Part shown: in pieces, positions 56,688 to 64,000 of the stretch
How the letters are laid out: the number at the start of each line of letters is the position of its first letter
Position numbering within the stretch: position 1 is the first letter of the stretch
Source of the DNA: Aquibacillus rhizosphaerae
GTDB taxonomy: Bacteria > Bacillota > Bacilli > Bacillales > Amphibacillaceae
DNA: 64,000 bases
Direction: 5' to 3'
Assembly (NCBI RefSeq): GCF_030282825.1
Contig: NZ_JASTZU010000037.1
Coordinates: 124,001 to 188,000, forward strand
The notes under the pieces: model-generated
Database searches by the model: none
What the model was told of the DNA's origin: nothing
The model's input: the letters and a program-made list of their open reading frames with translations, nothing else
Translations under genes and position numbers: made by a program

Positions 56688-57158
56688 ATGAAGAAAAACT
56701 CAATAATTACAACAGCAAATCTAGATGACATTGACATGCTCGTTCAACTATTTGAGAATTATCGATTATTTTACGGGAAAAATCAGGATACAGAAAAAGC
56801 AACAAAATTCTTAAAGGAAAGATTAGTGAATAACGAATCAGTAGTATTTATTGCGAAAGATTACGAAAACCCCTCTATTGGTTTGGGGTTTGTCCAACTA
56901 TATCCTTCCTTTAGCTCCGTCTCGATGAAGAAAATATGGATTCTAAATGATTTATATGTAGAGGAAAAGGCTAGAAGAAAACGAGTTGCTAGCCAATTAA
57001 TGGAAAAAGCAGAGGAATTCGTAGAACAATCCGGTTCAGAACATATCGTCTTAGAAACAGCTATTGATAACAAAAATGCTCAATGTCTTTATGAAAAAAT
57101 CGGCTATCTAAAAGAAACTAATTTTTACACCTATGAACTAGTATTACCTAGGAAATAA
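56688..57158 (+). CDS. GNAT-family N-acetyltransferase
   Basis: A 156-residue acetyl-CoA-dependent acetyltransferase. Motif A reads ILNDLYVEEKARRKRVASQL (R-x-x-R-V-A type acetyl-CoA loop), followed by motif B LETAIDNKNAQCLYEKIGYL. GGAGG precedes ATG. It is divergent from the MocR/GabR-like regulator, an arrangement in which the GNAT gene is commonly regulated. The acceptor, perhaps an amine or amino acid derivative, is not identifiable. Confidence 0.85.
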   Translation: MKKNSIITTANLDDIDMLVQLFENYRLFYGKNQDTEKATKFLKERLVNNESVVFIAKDYENPSIGLGFVQLYPSFSSVSMKKIWILNDLYVEEKARRKRVASQLMEKAEEFVEQSGSEHIVLETAIDNKNAQCLYEKIGYLKETNFYTYELVLPRK

Positions 57159-57262
57159 TCATCTAAATTAACATTAAATTAATTGAGCCTCTTATGCGTC
57201 TGAATTACTAGTTTAATTTTATTTCAAACCGGGGATAGTCGTTTACAAGGAGGTTGATTATT

Positions 57263-57718
57263 ATGCCTTGGGATACAAACGATTATCCTAGTTCACTTAA
57301 AAATTTAGAAACCGCTATTCGTAAAAAGGCTATTGATATAGCAAATGCCATGATTGATGAAGGTTATAAAGAAAATCAAGCGATTCCAATTGCAACTAAA
57401 CAAGCAAAAGAATGGTATAAAGATGCTAGCAAACAGGAAATTAATCAGGTGGAACAGATGAATGATTATAATTTACGTTCCCATGATAAAGAGGACAAAA
57501 AAAGTCGTCCTGAGTTATTAGACAACGACGAGCATGTCATTCCGCATGAGGATGGTTGGGCAGTCCAAGCTAAAGACGCTCAAAAAGCCGCTTACGTATT
57601 TGAGAGAAAACAAGAAGCTATTTATCAAGCGAAAGATATTGCTAAAAATAAAGGCACAAAAGTAATCATTCATAAACAAGATGGCGAAATACAAGATCAA
57701 ATTAGTTTTAGTTCCTAA
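57263..57718 (+). CDS. DUF2188 domain protein
   Basis: A 151-residue soluble protein. Residues 1-60 form a helical region (MPWDTNDYPSSLKNLETAIR, KKAIDIANAMIDEGYKENQA) found in small Bacillus proteins of the ChaB-like/YaaA type. Residues about 85-150 are a DUF2188 domain (HVIPHEDGWAVQAKDAQKAA, KNKGTKVIIHKQDGEIQDQ). ATG 57263 lies nine bases after AGGAGG. Role unknown; DUF2188 proteins are small and often stress- or spore-associated, a point I cannot test here. Confidence 0.75.
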   Translation: MPWDTNDYPSSLKNLETAIRKKAIDIANAMIDEGYKENQAIPIATKQAKEWYKDASKQEINQVEQMNDYNLRSHDKEDKKSRPELLDNDEHVIPHEDGWAVQAKDAQKAAYVFERKQEAIYQAKDIAKNKGTKVIIHKQDGEIQDQISFSS

Positions 57719-57970
57719 TATAGTTCACCTTTTAAAGCTGTAACTGATTGATTGTAAAGCTTCCTATTACTCTACAGCACAATAATATAAGCAAATCGAT
57801 CAGTTACAAAACTTTTCCTTATATTATATCCACTCTATTCATTACGTTTTTTAAAATCTCCTCTTCTTAAGTCCCAATATATTCATAGAGAAAGATATAG
57901 AAGCTTTATGGATTATATAACGATGTATATAAGATTTATAAAAAAATATGGATAACTTCAAAAATGCTAA
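57719..57970. other. Intergenic stretch, convergent ends
   Basis: AT-rich without an evident gene. A 15-base stretch AACAAGAAATGCTAA-like sequence near its end repeats part of the adjacent terminator. Confidence 0.35.
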
Positions 57971-57973
57971 ACA

Positions 57974-58009
57974 ACAAGAAATGCTAAACAAATGTTTAGC
58001 ATTTCTTGT
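57974..58009 (-). terminator. Rho-independent terminator of the BCCT gene
   Basis: ACAAGAAATGCTAAACA pairs perfectly over 17 bp with its complement around a 2-base centre. TGCTAAAC is repeated again just beyond the stem. Confidence 0.75.
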
Positions 58010-58045
58010 TTTATACCTCCTTGTTTTAGAAGGTGAATACAATTC

Positions 58046-59581
58046 CTATTTTCTTATATTATATTTCCAAGCCTTATCCTCATCAATCATCCGCTTTGCC
58101 GCATAGATAAGAATAAATTGGATAAGAATTATCGGCAGACCCATTAGACCGGAAATAACCTCTAAAGGTGCTAAGCCACCAATACGCATTAATACAAGTG
58201 CCAGACCTGTAATGACTGCTGCGACAATAATTCGCAAGACCTTCGGTGGTTCATACTTACTCATATCATTTGTACTCGTATAAGCCGCAATTGTATATGT
58301 TGTTGAATCAAGTGTTGTCGTTAAGAATATAAGAGCTACTATTATAAATATGATAATCGCGAACTCTCCAAAAGGAAGGCTAGATAATATTTCTGGAATA
58401 GCTGCCATCCTATCCTTTTCTTGGACTACTTCTAATACAGATAATTCCCCTGTAAGATATCGATGCACTCCCAAGCCACCAAGAACTCCTGTCGCTACCC
58501 AAGAAATCAAAGTTGGTGCTAAGAGATACGTAAGAATCATTTCTTTAATAGTTCTTCCTTGAGATATTTTGGCAGCAAATACACTATGAAGCAATGCCCA
58601 AGTGGCACTATATGCAAACCAAAATACGGTATTACTCTGAATGTGTGATGCTTCTTCTTGATATACAGAATCTGTATTTAATGAAATATTAAGATAGTTT
58701 GACAAGAGAAATGAAAAACTATCAGAGAAATAATTTATTATAAACACGCCTGGTCCCGCCACTAATATAAATAAAGTGAATAGACCAGCCAAATACATAT
58801 TAAAAGTACTTAAGCGTTTTATCCCTTTTTCAATTCCCAAGTATGCGCTAAGTGAAAATAAAAACACCCAAATAATAGTAACAATAATAGTCATTCCAAA
58901 TGTCACTTCTATACCTAATAAAGCTGATAAGTTATGTGTAATAATGGGTGCTCCTAATCCAAGCGTTACGGATGCACCAGCTAAAATACTAACTAAAAAT
59001 AAGATATCTAGTACTTTTCCACCCAGACCATCTGTAAACTTATCTCCAAAAATGACTCTGCAAGCTTCCGAGATTCTCATCAGTGGCTTTTTTTTCACAT
59101 GTAAAATATATCCCATTGCAGGAGCTATAATGACAAAAATAGCAAAAACCTGAAAACCCCATAAGAACATACTATAAGCGTTGCCCCATAAAAGCGCTTC
59201 TGCTGATCCAGCTTCTACTCCAGCAGGGGGATCATTGGCGACAGACGTCCACTGTAACATTCCTGTCCGCATTAATGTAGATCCCACACCCATAGCGATA
59301 AGAATAGATGCATATTCAAATAGGCTAAATCGAGGTTTTTCTGCAGGATCACCTAACACGACTTGTCCATACTTTGAAAAAGATAAGTATAATCCTGCTA
59401 CGACTAAAATAATCCCATACCATAAATATCCCCAACTAAATACTTCGACGATATAATCAAAAATTGCGTTAAGTAATTCCAATGATTCTGCTTCATATAA
59501 AGCAAAAGGGATAGTAATTCCAATAATTATTAACAGAGATGGTACGAAAATTTTATAGTCAATTAACTTTTTATTATACAT
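58046..59581 (-). CDS. BCCT-family transporter (betaine/choline/carnitine type)
   Basis: A 511-residue membrane transporter with about twelve spans, importing trimethylammonium compounds used as compatible solutes or nutrients. WGYLWYGIILVVAGLYLSFS, FSLFEYASILIAMGVGST, MFLWGFQVFAIFVIIAP and FAAKISQGRTIKEMI follow the BCCT layout. The usual tryptophan-rich box is less rich than in OpuD/BetL, so this is a divergent member. ATG 59581 has AGGAGG upstream; an in-frame start 11 codons earlier does not. Choline, betaine or carnitine specificity is not resolved. It stands alone. Confidence 0.85.
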   Translation of the reverse strand: MYNKKLIDYKIFVPSLLIIIGITIPFALYEAESLELLNAIFDYIVEVFSWGYLWYGIILVVAGLYLSFSKYGQVVLGDPAEKPRFSLFEYASILIAMGVGSTLMRTGMLQWTSVANDPPAGVEAGSAEALLWGNAYSMFLWGFQVFAIFVIIAPAMGYILHVKKKPLMRISEACRVIFGDKFTDGLGGKVLDILFLVSILAGASVTLGLGAPIITHNLSALLGIEVTFGMTIIVTIIWVFLFSLSAYLGIEKGIKRLSTFNMYLAGLFTLFILVAGPGVFIINYFSDSFSFLLSNYLNISLNTDSVYQEEASHIQSNTVFWFAYSATWALLHSVFAAKISQGRTIKEMILTYLLAPTLISWVATGVLGGLGVHRYLTGELSVLEVVQEKDRMAAIPEILSSLPFGEFAIIIFIIVALIFLTTTLDSTTYTIAAYTSTNDMSKYEPPKVLRIIVAAVITGLALVLMRIGGLAPLEVISGLMGLPIILIQFILIYAAKRMIDEDKAWKYNIRK

Positions 59582-60163
59582 AGATATCCTCCTCTTTATT
59601 CTCTTTTCTAACACCTCTTCTCTTTTACCCGTTTATATTAAAATATAACTAGATATCAAAAAAATCTCTAATTAAGTATTTATGAAAATTCATAATACAT
59701 ACAATAAGATAAGAGAATAAATACCTAAGGCGGTCATCATTAATCATTTCATTAATATAACAGTCATTCCTAATCAATTACGGTATTATACTATTCTTGA
59801 AATTAATGAATAAATAACAATCCTCGCTCCCGCAAAGAATACTTTTTTTGAGATGGTCATATCGTTTTCCAGGTATCCTTTATTACTTTACCTCTCATCA
59901 TTCATGCTTTCCTTGACACTGTTGTCGATTTAAATCAATTTGCTCCACTTCAAAATCCACATTTTTTAAAATTGTTAAGCATATCGGGAGCTTGGAATTC
60001 TTATATATAAAGGAGGTCCGGACTCTGTTTCTAATGCTTTCCACTCAATTTCGTTAAAGAACCTTGGTGGAAACCAAAACACAATAAGGATATGACTGTG
60101 ACGAAAGCTTGCGGAGAAGGTTAAAAGATTTGCAGAATGCATGTAAAAAAATCATCTTCGCAA
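59582..60163. other. Intergenic stretch upstream of the BCCT gene
   Basis: About 580 bases. The first part is AT-rich and probably promoter. Bases about 59900-60120 have short protein-like frames (for example LIIHAFLDTVVDLNQFAPL) broken by stops, and an AAGGAGG at about 60011 that leads nowhere. This may be decayed coding DNA; no gene is supported. Confidence 0.35.
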
Positions 60164-60200
60164 TTGAAAAAGTTGATTTCCATAACAGAAAACCAGCTTT
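60164..60200 (-). terminator. Probable terminator of csoR-copA-copZ
   Basis: On the minus strand AAAGCTGGTTTTC pairs with GAAATCAACTTT with one mismatch and a G-U pair, then TTTTTC. Confidence 0.5.
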
Positions 60201-60212
60201 TTTTTCTTATAT

Positions 60213-60419
60213 TTAGGCTTCAACATCATAGCCTTGTTCTTCAATAGCTTCCTTCATAACATCATCATTTACTTTAGATTCATCGAAAGTAACATCTACA
60301 CTACCAGCCTCTAAATTAACTTCAACTGCTGACACACCATCTATTTCTTTTAGTGCACCCTCAACTGACATTTTGCAATGACCACATGTCATGCCTGTTA
60401 CGTTTAAAGTTTTTCCCAT
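60213..60419 (-). CDS. copZ: Copper chaperone CopZ
   Basis: A 68-residue ferredoxin-like HMA protein that binds Cu(I) with the two cysteines of GMTCGHCKMSVEGAL and delivers it to CopA. VNLEAGSVDVTFDESKV is the usual central strand and helix. AAGGAGGTG precedes ATG. It is the third gene of csoR-copA-copZ, 29 bases after copA; in B. subtilis copZ precedes copA, so the order is reversed. Confidence 0.95.
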   Translation of the reverse strand: MGKTLNVTGMTCGHCKMSVEGALKEIDGVSAVEVNLEAGSVDVTFDESKVNDDVMKEAIEEQGYDVEA

Positions 60420-60448
60420 TACCTTTTCACCTCCTTTAAATGGTCTTT

Positions 60449-62833
60449 TTATAGTTTCACTCGTTTTAAGCGTAGCGAGTTAGAGACAACACTAACCGAA
60501 CTTAATGCCATTGCTGCACCAGCTACCCATGGCGCAAGTAATCCGAGTGTTGCAATTGGAATCCCTGCTGTATTATAACCAAAAGCCCAGAATAGATTTT
60601 GGCGGATATTTTTAATCGTCGCCTGGCTGATTTTGATTGCTTTTGGAATTAGCAATAACTCACCACCTAGAATCGTTACATCAGCAGCTTCAATTGCTAC
60701 TTCGGTTCCTGTACCAATAGCAATTCCAATATCTGCAATTGCTAATGCTGGAGCATCATTTACCCCATCTCCAACCATTGCAACCTTTTTACCACTATTC
60801 TGAATTTCTTTAACTTTATCAGCTTTTTCTTCAGGTAAAACTTGAGCGATTACTTGGTCAATGCCAACCTGTTTAGCTATGGCTTGTGCTGTTCGTTCGT
60901 TATCACCTGTTAACATGATAACTTCTAGGCCAAGTACTTTTAACTCTTTAATTGCTTGTGGTGCTGTTTCTTTAATCGTATCTGCAACAGCAATAATTCC
61001 ACGATACTTTTCATCAATTGCAATTAACATCGCTGTTTTTCCATCAACTTCATAATCAATCAATTCTTGTTCCGCACCACCAACATCGACTTGATAATCT
61101 TGCATTAGTTTTCGATTACCAACAAGAATACGCTTGTTAGAAATCGTAACTTCGATACCGTGTCCAGGTATAGCAGTGAAATCATCTACTTCAATCAAAT
61201 CAATATCTTGTTCTGTTGCATAGGCAACAATAGCTTCTGCAAGTGGGTGCTCTGAACCTTTTTCTGCACTCGCGAGTAACTGTAATGTTTCTTCATCACC
61301 TGTAAAGTTTGTTACTTCGGGTTTTCCTTTTGTGATTGTTCCCGTTTTATCTAACACGATTGCATTTAATGCATGTGTACGTTCAAGATGTTCTCCACCT
61401 TTAAAAAGAATTCCATTCTCAGCAGCCTTTCCTGTACCAACCATAATGGATGTTGGCGTTGCAAGTCCTAAAGCACAAGGACATGCGATAACAAGAACAG
61501 CAATCGATGCGACTAAAGCAGGTTCAAATTGACCAGGCTGGACAAATATGATCCATATGGTGAATGTTAAAATGGAAATCACTACAACAATCGGTACGAA
61601 ATAACCAGAAATGATATCAGCTAATCGTTGGATTGGTGCTTTCGAACCTTGTGCATCCTCGACCACTTTCACAATCGATGCAAGTGCAGTATCTTTACCA
61701 ACCTTCGTCGCTCTCATTTCAATCGAGCCGTTTTTGTTTATGGTCGATCCTATGATCGTTGCGTCTACACCCTTTTCAATTGGAATGGATTCCCCTGTAA
61801 TCATCGACTCATCTACAGATGTTCTTCCTTTTACAACCATACCATCTACAGGTATTTTCTCACCTGGTTTTACAACTAAGCAATCTCCAACTTCAACTTC
61901 TTCAACTGGAATCATAATTTCCTCGCCATTTTTTATGACGCGTGCCTCTTTCGCCTGTAAATTGAGTAATGAAGAAAGTGCATTCGTTGTTTGGCTTTTT
62001 GCTCTTGCTTCCAAATACTTACCAAATAAGATCAACGTTATTAATACAGCACTCGTTTCGAAGTATAAATGAGCCATATATTCGGGATTACCGATTGTCT
62101 TAAATGCTTCGTATAAACTATAGAAATAAGCCGCACTTGTACCTAATGCAACAAGGACATCCATGTTCGCTCCACCACTTCGAAGGTTCTTATATGCACC
62201 AACATAAAACTGCCATCCGATGATAAATTGCACAGGTGTTGCTAAAGCAAATTGGAACCATGGATTCATAAATACGTCTGGTATGTGCATGTTAAACAGA
62301 TGAACAAACATAGTTACTAACAGTGGGGCAGACAAAACAGCCGAAATAATTAACTTCATTTTCATATTTTTAATTTGTTTTTCTTTATGTGTTTGCTTTT
62401 CTTCTGCTTCAGCTTTAGGTTTCGCATCATAACCTACACTTTTGATTTTACCAATTAATGCTTTCGCATCTACTAATCCAGGGTTATATTCTACGGATGC
62501 AGTTTCTGTTGTTAAGTTTACAGTTGCAAACTTAACCCCTTCTTGCTTATTCAATACCTTTTCAATACGGGTAGAACATGCAGCACAAGTCATTCCAAAA
62601 ATATCTAACTCTGTTTTTTCCATTAACACACCGTAGCCGATATTTTCAATTTTCTTCGTAATATCATCTATGGAAATTTTTTCTGAATCATAGTCTACCG
62701 TTGCCTTTTCCGTTGTTAAATTGACTTGTGCTTCGACACCATCGATCTTATTCAATACTTTTTCAACTCGAGTAGAACATGCAGCACAGGTCATTCCTGT
62801 TATGCCTATTGTTGTATGATTTGTTTCGCTCAT
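60449..62833 (-). CDS. copA: Copper-exporting P1B-type ATPase CopA
   Basis: A 794-residue membrane pump exporting Cu(I). Two N-terminal HMA domains each have GMTCAACST (about residues 13 and 81). The membrane metal site is [12 protein letters not shown], the phosphorylated Asp is in [11 protein letters not shown], and the HP motif is in [13 protein letters not shown]. The hinge [10 protein letters not shown] and [12 protein letters not shown] are intact, as are the late-membrane YN and MxxSS motifs ([24 protein letters not shown]). A GGGGGG site precedes ATG. It is transcribed from the CsoR-controlled promoter. Confidence 0.96.
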   Translation of the reverse strand: MSETNHTTIGITGMTCAACSTRVEKVLNKIDGVEAQVNLTTEKATVDYDSEKISIDDITKKIENIGYGVLMEKTELDIFGMTCAACSTRIEKVLNKQEGVKFATVNLTTETASVEYNPGLVDAKALIGKIKSVGYDAKPKAEAEEKQTHKEKQIKNMKMKLIISAVLSAPLLVTMFVHLFNMHIPDVFMNPWFQFALATPVQFIIGWQFYVGAYKNLRSGGANMDVLVALGTSAAYFYSLYEAFKTIGNPEYMAHLYFETSAVLITLILFGKYLEARAKSQTTNALSSLLNLQAKEARVIKNGEEIMIPVEEVEVGDCLVVKPGEKIPVDGMVVKGRTSVDESMITGESIPIEKGVDATIIGSTINKNGSIEMRATKVGKDTALASIVKVVEDAQGSKAPIQRLADIISGYFVPIVVVISILTFTIWIIFVQPGQFEPALVASIAVLVIACPCALGLATPTSIMVGTGKAAENGILFKGGEHLERTHALNAIVLDKTGTITKGKPEVTNFTGDEETLQLLASAEKGSEHPLAEAIVAYATEQDIDLIEVDDFTAIPGHGIEVTISNKRILVGNRKLMQDYQVDVGGAEQELIDYEVDGKTAMLIAIDEKYRGIIAVADTIKETAPQAIKELKVLGLEVIMLTGDNERTAQAIAKQVGIDQVIAQVLPEEKADKVKEIQNSGKKVAMVGDGVNDAPALAIADIGIAIGTGTEVAIEAADVTILGGELLLIPKAIKISQATIKNIRQNLFWAFGYNTAGIPIATLGLLAPWVAGAAMALSSVSVVSNSLRLKRVKL

Positions 62834-62847
62834 AATGGATCCCCCCC

Positions 62848-63150
62848 TTACTTAGAAAACTGTTTCATAACTTCCATTAACTCTTCAATGGCTTCTTTTC
62901 CTTCACCTTGTTTAATCGCATCACTAACACAATGATTGATATGGCGTTCTGTGACAGCAAAACCTACATTTTTTAATGCGGATTGTATTGCGCTAATTTG
63001 CACTAAAATATCCATACAATATCGATCATCTTCCACCATTTTCTGTATTCCACGAACTTGCCCTTCTATACGTTTTAAACGGTTAATAACTTTTTGCTTT
63101 TCATCTTGTGTTCTAGGTTTGCTTGGGTGATCTTGTAAGAATTCATCCAA
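62848..63150 (-). CDS. csoR: Copper-sensing repressor CsoR
   Basis: A 100-residue helical repressor of copper genes. The Cu(I) site is the Cys of [11 protein letters not shown] with the His-x-x-x-Cys of [31 protein letters not shown] is the DNA-binding helix region. TTG 63150 has the best spacing from AAAGGGAAG; a GTG three codons earlier is only two bases from it. It is the first gene of the operon and lies just downstream of its own operator. Confidence 0.93.
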   Translation of the reverse strand: MDEFLQDHPSKPRTQDEKQKVINRLKRIEGQVRGIQKMVEDDRYCMDILVQISAIQSALKNVGFAVTERHINHCVSDAIKQGEGKEAIEELMEVMKQFSK

Positions 63151-63177
63151 ATAAATCACTTCCCTTTCCTTTTATAT

Positions 63178-63210
63178 ACATACCATACCCCCGAATGGTA
63201 TATATGTCAA
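63178..63210 (-). promoter_or_regulatory. Copper operon promoter with CsoR operator
   Basis: On the minus strand TTGACA (63210-63205) and TATGGT (63187-63182) are 17 bases apart. The spacer and -10 contain TACCATTCGGGGGTATGGTA, an inverted repeat closely like the B. subtilis copZA CsoR site. Confidence 0.8.
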
Positions 63211-63372
63211 ATGAAAAGAAATAGTGGTTTCACGAACTTACTGTCACTAAAAAATTGAAATAAGGCATTCGCAAAACGTCCTTATTACTCAGCATAAATG
63301 TTGACATGTAATTAATTCTATATTAAAATCAAACCAGACAGTACAGTTTTATTTTGAGGGGCTATAAAATAC

Positions 63373-64000
63373 ATGAAGAAGTTATCTTCTAGAGCATTAA
63401 AGAAAAAAGAACAAATACAATTAGCTGCACAGCGATTGTTTTTGGAAAAGGGATTTTCAAATACCAGTATGGATGCCATAACAAAGGAAGCTGGGGTATC
63501 AAAACAAACGGTTTATAGTTATTATGAAAGTAAAGAAGACTTACTTTTTGATGTATTCCAAAGTTTAATTGGGGAGATTGATATTGAAAATAAATTTCAG
63601 CTAACTCAAAACATTGAAATAAACAATATTGGCGATCTAACAATGACCTTAGAGATGGTTGCTGAAAAGATTAGTAAAAATTTAGTGCAGCCTGAATATT
63701 TGGGAATGGCAAGAATAATATTAGCAGAAATGGCTTATTTCCCTCAACTTGGCGAGTTATTTAAAGAGGCAGTACCAACACAAATTATAGGTACAATCAG
63801 TAACATTCTGTCACATGCAAATAAAATAGGTGTGATTAAAATAAACGAAGCAGACATGGACGTTGTTGCGCGAATGTTAATCGGACCGTTGCTAACCTAT
63901 ATTCTTTTAGATGGTTTATTGGTACCAAAAGATCAAGTGACTGTGCCTAGTCGTGAGAAAATAGCTTCAATCATTCACTATTTTATTAAATCAATCCAAT
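63373..64000 (+). CDS. TetR/AcrR-family regulator (3' end outside window)
   Basis: The first 209 residues of a TetR-type repressor. The HTH (about 8-55) reads KKKEQIQLAAQRLFLEKGFS, then NTSMDAITKEAGVSKQTVYSYYESKEDL. The helical ligand domain follows (EYLGMARIILAEMAYFPQLGE). TetR proteins are usually about 190-215 long, so nearly all is present. GAGGGG lies about 11 bases before ATG. The regulated genes are probably beyond the window; the divergent copper operon has its own regulator. Confidence 0.85.
   Translation, partial: MKKLSSRALKKKEQIQLAAQRLFLEKGFSNTSMDAITKEAGVSKQTVYSYYESKEDLLFDVFQSLIGEIDIENKFQLTQNIEINNIGDLTMTLEMVAEKISKNLVQPEYLGMARIILAEMAYFPQLGELFKEAVPTQIIGTISNILSHANKIGVIKINEADMDVVARMLIGPLLTYILLDGLLVPKDQVTVPSREKIASIIHYFIKSIQ

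Overview
The window is low-GC chromosomal DNA of a Gram-positive, Bacillus-type bacterium. Shine-Dalgarno sites are strong (AGGAGG), GTG and TTG starts are frequent, Rho-independent terminators are abundant, and DesK/DesR, DeoC/Cdd/Pdp, CsoR/CopZA, GlnR-type and Fur-type elements are present. A BCCT osmolyte transporter and a very acidic, repeat-extended penicillin-binding protein fit a salt-tolerant Bacillaceae lineage (Oceanobacillus/Virgibacillus-like). That placement is inference. I see no rRNA, tRNA, prophage or CRISPR array. The first and last genes are cut by the window edges.

Layout. 0-7.4 kb: the 3' end of pepT fused to a decayed class F sortase; a YczE-like membrane protein; an AIM24-family protein; glutamate dehydrogenase; a small membrane protein; an HD hydrolase; an RRNPP-like HTH-TPR regulator. 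7.7-11.0 kb: a minus-strand nitrogen operon of ammonium channel, GlnD-like (DUF294) nucleotidyltransferase, DnaQ-like exonuclease and a short GlnR-like regulator, with a TGTNA-N7-TNACA box upstream. 11.4-12.7 kb: CDGSH protein and metA. 12.9-18.1 kb: an ECF uptake system (S, fused AA', T) with a PHP phosphoesterase, divergent from an RpiR regulator. 18.3-30.8 kb: PBP1, CstA transporter, hemerythrin protein, MBL hydrolase, MFS exporter, second AIM24 protein, NADH dehydrogenase-like protein, and an RpiR/GH4 pair. A cluster of DnaA boxes lies at 23.65-23.72 kb.

30.9-34.4 kb holds the membrane-fluidity system desR-desK-des, with a 388-bp element bounded by 15-bp inverted repeats between desK and des. 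34.7-41.8 kb is a nucleoside salvage regulon (nupC, pdp, xapX, deoB, punA, cdd, deoC) with a GntR regulator and three copies of a GTTRGACGTCYAAC-like operator. 41.9-45.3 kb is an arsenic cluster (arsA, arsR, arsC, arsD) ending in a HesB/IscA-like gene. That gene has an in-frame UGA at the expected metal-binding cysteine, followed by a SECIS-like hairpin, so it is a candidate selenoprotein.

45.5-63.2 kb: azoreductase, a Fur-boxed ferredoxin-NADP reductase, a CYP152 peroxygenase, small proteins, the fructose PTS with FruR but no fruK, a MocR regulator with a GNAT acetyltransferase, a DUF2188 protein, a BCCT transporter, and the csoR-copA-copZ copper operon. A TetR regulator runs off the end.

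The strongest leads are the UGA-containing HesB gene, the ammonium channel/nucleotidyltransferase/exonuclease/GlnR-like operon, the ECF-PHP-RpiR system and the inverted-repeat element in the des locus.
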